A DNA stretch of 64,000 nt from Virgibacillus ndiopensis (GTDB taxonomy: Bacteria; Bacillota; Bacilli; Bacillales; Amphibacillaceae): assembly GCF_900187325.1 (NCBI RefSeq), contig NZ_FZMZ01000004.1, positions 310,001 to 374,000 of the forward strand. Reading direction: 5' to 3'. Positions 61,654 to 64,000 of this stretch are shown one piece after another (position 1 is the stretch's first letter; each line of letters opens with the position of its first letter). The position numbers and the translations under genes were made by a program. The notes under the pieces were generated by a model. The model worked only from the letters and a program-made list of their open reading frames with translations, searched no databases and was not told the origin of the DNA.

Positions 61654-61830
61654 ATGCGGTTCATTTGGACTTTAATTTGGGCTTTGTTAATCAGCGGCGT
61701 TATATCTTATGTACTAACCAGTATGGGTGGTACTAATTTCAACGTTATGTCCACTGTAACCTTAGCAATTATCATGGCAATAGCTGTGTATATTTTAGGT
61801 GAAGGTATCATTAAACGGGAAAAAGAATAA
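61654..61830 (+). CDS. yjzD: YjzD-family (DUF2929) small membrane protein
   Basis: A 58-residue protein with two helices (FIWTLIWALLISGVISYVLT and STVTLAIIMAIAVYILGEGI) and a basic end. The start MRFIWTLIWALL and the helix layout agree with DUF2929/YjzD. YjzD lies near the fab genes in B. subtilis too. The GAGGTG site fits the ATG. Function unknown. Confidence 0.75.
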   Translation: MRFIWTLIWALLISGVISYVLTSMGGTNFNVMSTVTLAIIMAIAVYILGEGIIKREKE

Positions 61831-61844
61831 CAATACGATTTTAT

Positions 61845-61897
61845 GGGGTCTGTCCCCAAACATTAACGAGAATGTTAATGTTTTAAGGACAGGCCCC
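61845..61897. terminator. Nested hairpin terminator after yjzD
   Basis: GGGGTCTGTCC pairs with GGACAGGCCCC (one G-U pair), enclosing a second stem AACATTAAC/GTTAATGTT. This GGGGTCTGTCC-type element is seen as an intergenic repeat in bacilli. Confidence 0.7.
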
Positions 61898-61923
61898 TTA
61901 CCACGTTAATAACGGTTAGATTC

Positions 61924-62259
61924 TTAATACCATGGCAATATACTTAATGCGGTCAGGGCAGCAAGTGGTAAAACAAGTCGCCTAAATCTTCTTGGAGGAT
62001 AACCGTATCCAAATCCAGGGTATCCATATCCGTACCCTGGATATCCATAACCAAATTGGCGGTCGTCGTAACCATGATTAAAATTACCTTGTGTATGTTC
62101 ATGTTGTTCTATTGGAATTGCAAGATATACATATTCGTCATCCAATCCAGTAACAATGCCGTCTAATTTGGTACCGTCCGTCATTTCAGCAAGTACATAA
62201 GAATGCATATGTTCTTTACACATTTCGTATATATGATGATAATTCTGATTCATTTTCAT
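61924..62259 (-). CDS. Gly/Tyr-rich protein with an N-terminal Sm-like segment
   Basis: A 111-residue protein. The first half (YVLAEMTDGTKLDGIVTGLD then DEYVYLAIP) looks like a small beta-barrel of LSm/YlxS-type pattern. The second has tandem GYGYPGY/GFGYGYP repeats (about 68-88), then RRFRRLVLPLAAL and a hydrophobic end. Gly/Tyr repeats are common in spore coat or surface proteins. No family is assigned. A GAGGAGG site precedes the ATG. Confidence 0.72.
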   Translation of the reverse strand: MKMNQNYHHIYEMCKEHMHSYVLAEMTDGTKLDGIVTGLDDEYVYLAIPIEQHEHTQGNFNHGYDDRQFGYGYPGYGYGYPGFGYGYPPRRFRRLVLPLAALTALSILPWY

Positions 62260-62353
62260 TTTTTATAACCTCCTCACCAACTAGACTATTCAACTATATA
62301 TAGGTTGGTGACTCGTGTTGCTAAATGAAAATAGACATTTCGGGGGTGTTACA

Positions 62354-63175
62354 TTGGAAAATCTTACAGAGCTTTGGCTATTAATTAAATATACAATATT
62401 AGGTATCTTTCAAGGATTTACGGAGCCTATTCCGATTTCTTCAAGTGGTCATTTAGTCATTTTACGTGAATTGTTTAACATTGATATTAAGGGACTTTCC
62501 TTTGAAATTCTTGTTAATTTTGGTTCACTAATTGCAGTATTAGTTATTTATCGTAAAGACATTATTCGCTTAACAACAAATTTTTTCCGTTTTATTTTCT
62601 CCAAAGATGAAGCAGCAAAAGCAGATTTTCAATTTATTATATTTTTAGTAATTGCTACAATACCAACTGGAATCATCGGGGTGTTGTTTGAAGATTATAT
62701 TTCAAGCAAGCTCAGCACTGTTGCTGTAGTTGGTATAACACTCCTCATAACTGGTTTTGCGTTATGGATCATTCGAAACCTGCGTGGTAATAAAAATGAT
62801 CGTGAAATTACAGTCAAAGATGCGATTATTGTTGGATTAGCACAATCCGTTGCATTAATTCCTGGCATAAGTCGCTCAGGCGCTACAATTGTTGCTGCAA
62901 TGCTGATAGGGATGAAGCAGGAAACCGCTCTTAGATTTTCATTTCTACTCTATATCCCGGTAAGCCTTGGGATTACCGTAATGTCTGCTTCAGATATTAT
63001 AAATGACAAGAACTTTGATGCGTTGATGATCCCCTATTTACTAGCATTTATGGCATCAGTGATCGCTTCTTATTTCGCATTAAAATGGTTTATCAACATT
63101 ATGGCTAAGGGTAACTTAAAATACTTTGCGTTTTATTGTTTTATAGTAGGAATTCTTGTTATACTCTTCTTGTAA
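62354..63175 (+). CDS. uppP: Undecaprenyl-diphosphatase UppP (BacA)
   Basis: A 273-residue membrane phosphatase that recycles undecaprenyl pyrophosphate for wall synthesis and gives bacitracin resistance. Motif 1 is [20 protein letters not shown] (about 15-34), and motif 2 is [17 protein letters not shown] (about 170-186). It has about eight helices. Motif 1 reads [12 protein letters not shown] in place of the usual LTEFLPVSSSGH. Translation starts at TTG 62354 behind GGGGGTG; an upstream ATG frame lacks a site. A terminator follows at once. Confidence 0.93.
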   Translation: MENLTELWLLIKYTILGIFQGFTEPIPISSSGHLVILRELFNIDIKGLSFEILVNFGSLIAVLVIYRKDIIRLTTNFFRFIFSKDEAAKADFQFIIFLVIATIPTGIIGVLFEDYISSKLSTVAVVGITLLITGFALWIIRNLRGNKNDREITVKDAIIVGLAQSVALIPGISRSGATIVAAMLIGMKQETALRFSFLLYIPVSLGITVMSASDIINDKNFDALMIPYLLAFMASVIASYFALKWFINIMAKGNLKYFAFYCFIVGILVILFL

Positions 63176-63176
63176 G

Positions 63177-63207
63177 GCAGTAGTGATTTTATCTACTGCT
63201 TTTTTTA
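63177..63207 (+). terminator. Terminator of uppP
   Basis: GCAGTAG pairs with CTACTGC over a 9-nt loop and is followed by eight T. Confidence 0.9.
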
Positions 63208-63245
63208 CTAGAATTGTCATTCCTTTAAAGGTGGTTTTTTAAATA

Positions 63246-63941
63246 ATGCCTCTTAGACCTAAAATGTCCGATGAATTAAAAAATTTATTAAATTCAGTCG
63301 ATCATATTAAGCCAATTAAAAAAGATACATTTTTATTTTCTGAAGGTGAAAGTGCTGATGAATTATATCTCGTTAAGTCTGGAAGGATTCAAATTGGAAA
63401 GGTATCTCCTGAAGGACGTGAGCTTACCTTAAGAATTTGCCATAAAGATGATATTGTTGGTGAACTTTCTTTGTACTCAGAAAATGTAAAATACATTTTA
63501 AATGCAAAAGTTATTCAGGACGGAGAAGTTGCCGTAATCAAAAAATCTGAATTAGAAAATGAGATGATTAATAATAGCTCCTTAGCTATTGAGTTCATGA
63601 AGATAATGAATGAATATTACCGTAGAGATCAAACAAAGTTTCGTGACCTTGTATTACATGGTAAAAAAGGTGCACTGTATTCTACGTTAATTCGTCTTTC
63701 AAACAGCTATGGAAAAAAACAAAATAACGGTGATATATTCATCGACATTGCCTTAAATAATCAGCAATTAGCAAATTTCGGTGGTACTACAAGGGAAAGT
63801 GTAAACCGCATGTTGAACGATTTAAAGCGTAACAACATCCTATCTATTAAAAATGGACATATCATTATTCATAATTTACAGTACTTGCGAAATGAAATAA
63901 ATTGTGAAAATTGCCCAGTTGTGTTGTGCAGTATTCATTAA
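63246..63941 (+). CDS. fnr: Oxygen-sensing regulator Fnr (Bacillus type)
   Basis: A 231-residue Crp/Fnr regulator. The cyclic-nucleotide-type beta-barrel (about 20-110) has DELYLVKSGRIQIGKVSPEG and ICHKDDIVGELSLYSE. The helix-turn-helix (about 170-215) has NQQLANFGGTTRESVNRMLN. At the end three Cys in NCENCPVVLC form the C-x2-C-x4-C cluster site that B. subtilis Fnr uses for its C-terminal [4Fe-4S] centre, with one Asp as fourth ligand. It should switch on nitrate respiration and fermentation genes without oxygen. The AAAGGTGG site is about 11 bases from the ATG, somewhat far. Confidence 0.93.
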   Translation: MPLRPKMSDELKNLLNSVDHIKPIKKDTFLFSEGESADELYLVKSGRIQIGKVSPEGRELTLRICHKDDIVGELSLYSENVKYILNAKVIQDGEVAVIKKSELENEMINNSSLAIEFMKIMNEYYRRDQTKFRDLVLHGKKGALYSTLIRLSNSYGKKQNNGDIFIDIALNNQQLANFGGTTRESVNRMLNDLKRNNILSIKNGHIIIHNLQYLRNEINCENCPVVLCSIH

Positions 63942-64000
63942 TCTCACCACTAACGCTCCCTTCTATTTCACCAATATCGTTTTAGATTGTGCAATTATTG

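Overview
The window comes from a low-GC, endospore-forming Gram-positive bacterium of the Bacillaceae. The evidence is spore photoproduct lyase, a CotF-type coat protein, strong GGAGG ribosome binding sites, a Trp T-box, SpxA/MecA, and gene neighbourhoods known from Bacillus subtilis (yjbC-spxA-mecA-coiA-pepF, fabH-fabF-yjbA-trpS, med, yrk operon). The general look suggests a Virgibacillus/Oceanobacillus-like genus, but that is an inference and not a measured placement.

Layout. 1-2.1 kb: two oligopeptide/dipeptide ABC permease genes (the first cut by the window edge) divergent from an Lrp-type regulator. 2.1-6.6 kb: small genes (PspC, a lipoprotein, a zinc-ribbon/HhH protein), then an antibiotic-resistance ABC-F gene with a complete translational-attenuation leader, and a DUF6688 membrane protein. 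7-12.5 kb: the core block pepF, coiA, mecA, spxA, yjbC. 12.7-20.6 kb: exported and spore genes (putative glycoside hydrolase, coiled-coil/3D cell-wall protein, splB with a frameshifted splA), small membrane proteins, an auxin-efflux-type carrier and two decayed genes. 20.7-23.7 kb: a TetR/MMPL pair. 23.8-26.7 kb: the copper operon csoR-copA-copZ. 27-38 kb: a spore-coat gene followed by surface-polysaccharide genes (GT61, CapF-like, PAPS-type sulfotransferase, CgeB-like transferase, CapE-like dehydratase) and an operon that makes and recycles PAPS (sat, SLC13 permease, cysC, cysQ). 38.6-48.7 kb: a PrsA-like foldase, HtrA protease, a two-component system, an arylsulfate sulfotransferase (AssT) and a VTC/DUF4956/Cthe_2159 operon. 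49-52.9 kb: a yrk-type persulfide-detoxification operon with a CstR-like repressor. 53-63.9 kb: a NERD protein, a 52-bp tandem repeat array, T-box-controlled trpS, yjbA, fabF, fabH, med, small genes, uppP and fnr.

How the parts work together. The 27-38 kb block reads as a sulfated-glycan system: sulfate enters by the SLC13 carrier, Sat and CysC make PAPS, the sulfotransferase uses it on a CapE/CapF-type sugar polymer assembled by the GT61 and CgeB-like transferases, and CysQ removes the by-product PAP. No PAPS reductase and no S-box leader are present, which argues against a plain cysteine-biosynthesis role. In the neighbouring block, three copies of one 22-bp box (direct repeat of TGACA with an 11-bp period) lie upstream of htrA, assT and the VTC operon. 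Together with the adjacent OmpR-family regulator they suggest a single envelope regulon joining secretion quality control, PAPS-independent sulfate transfer and a polyphosphate-polymerase-like membrane system. A third sulfur module, the yrk operon, carries its own 28-bp palindromic operator. Several decayed pieces (splA frameshift, DUF3231 fragment, response-regulator fragment, T-box stem fragment, truncated rhodanese) show active genome rearrangement here.
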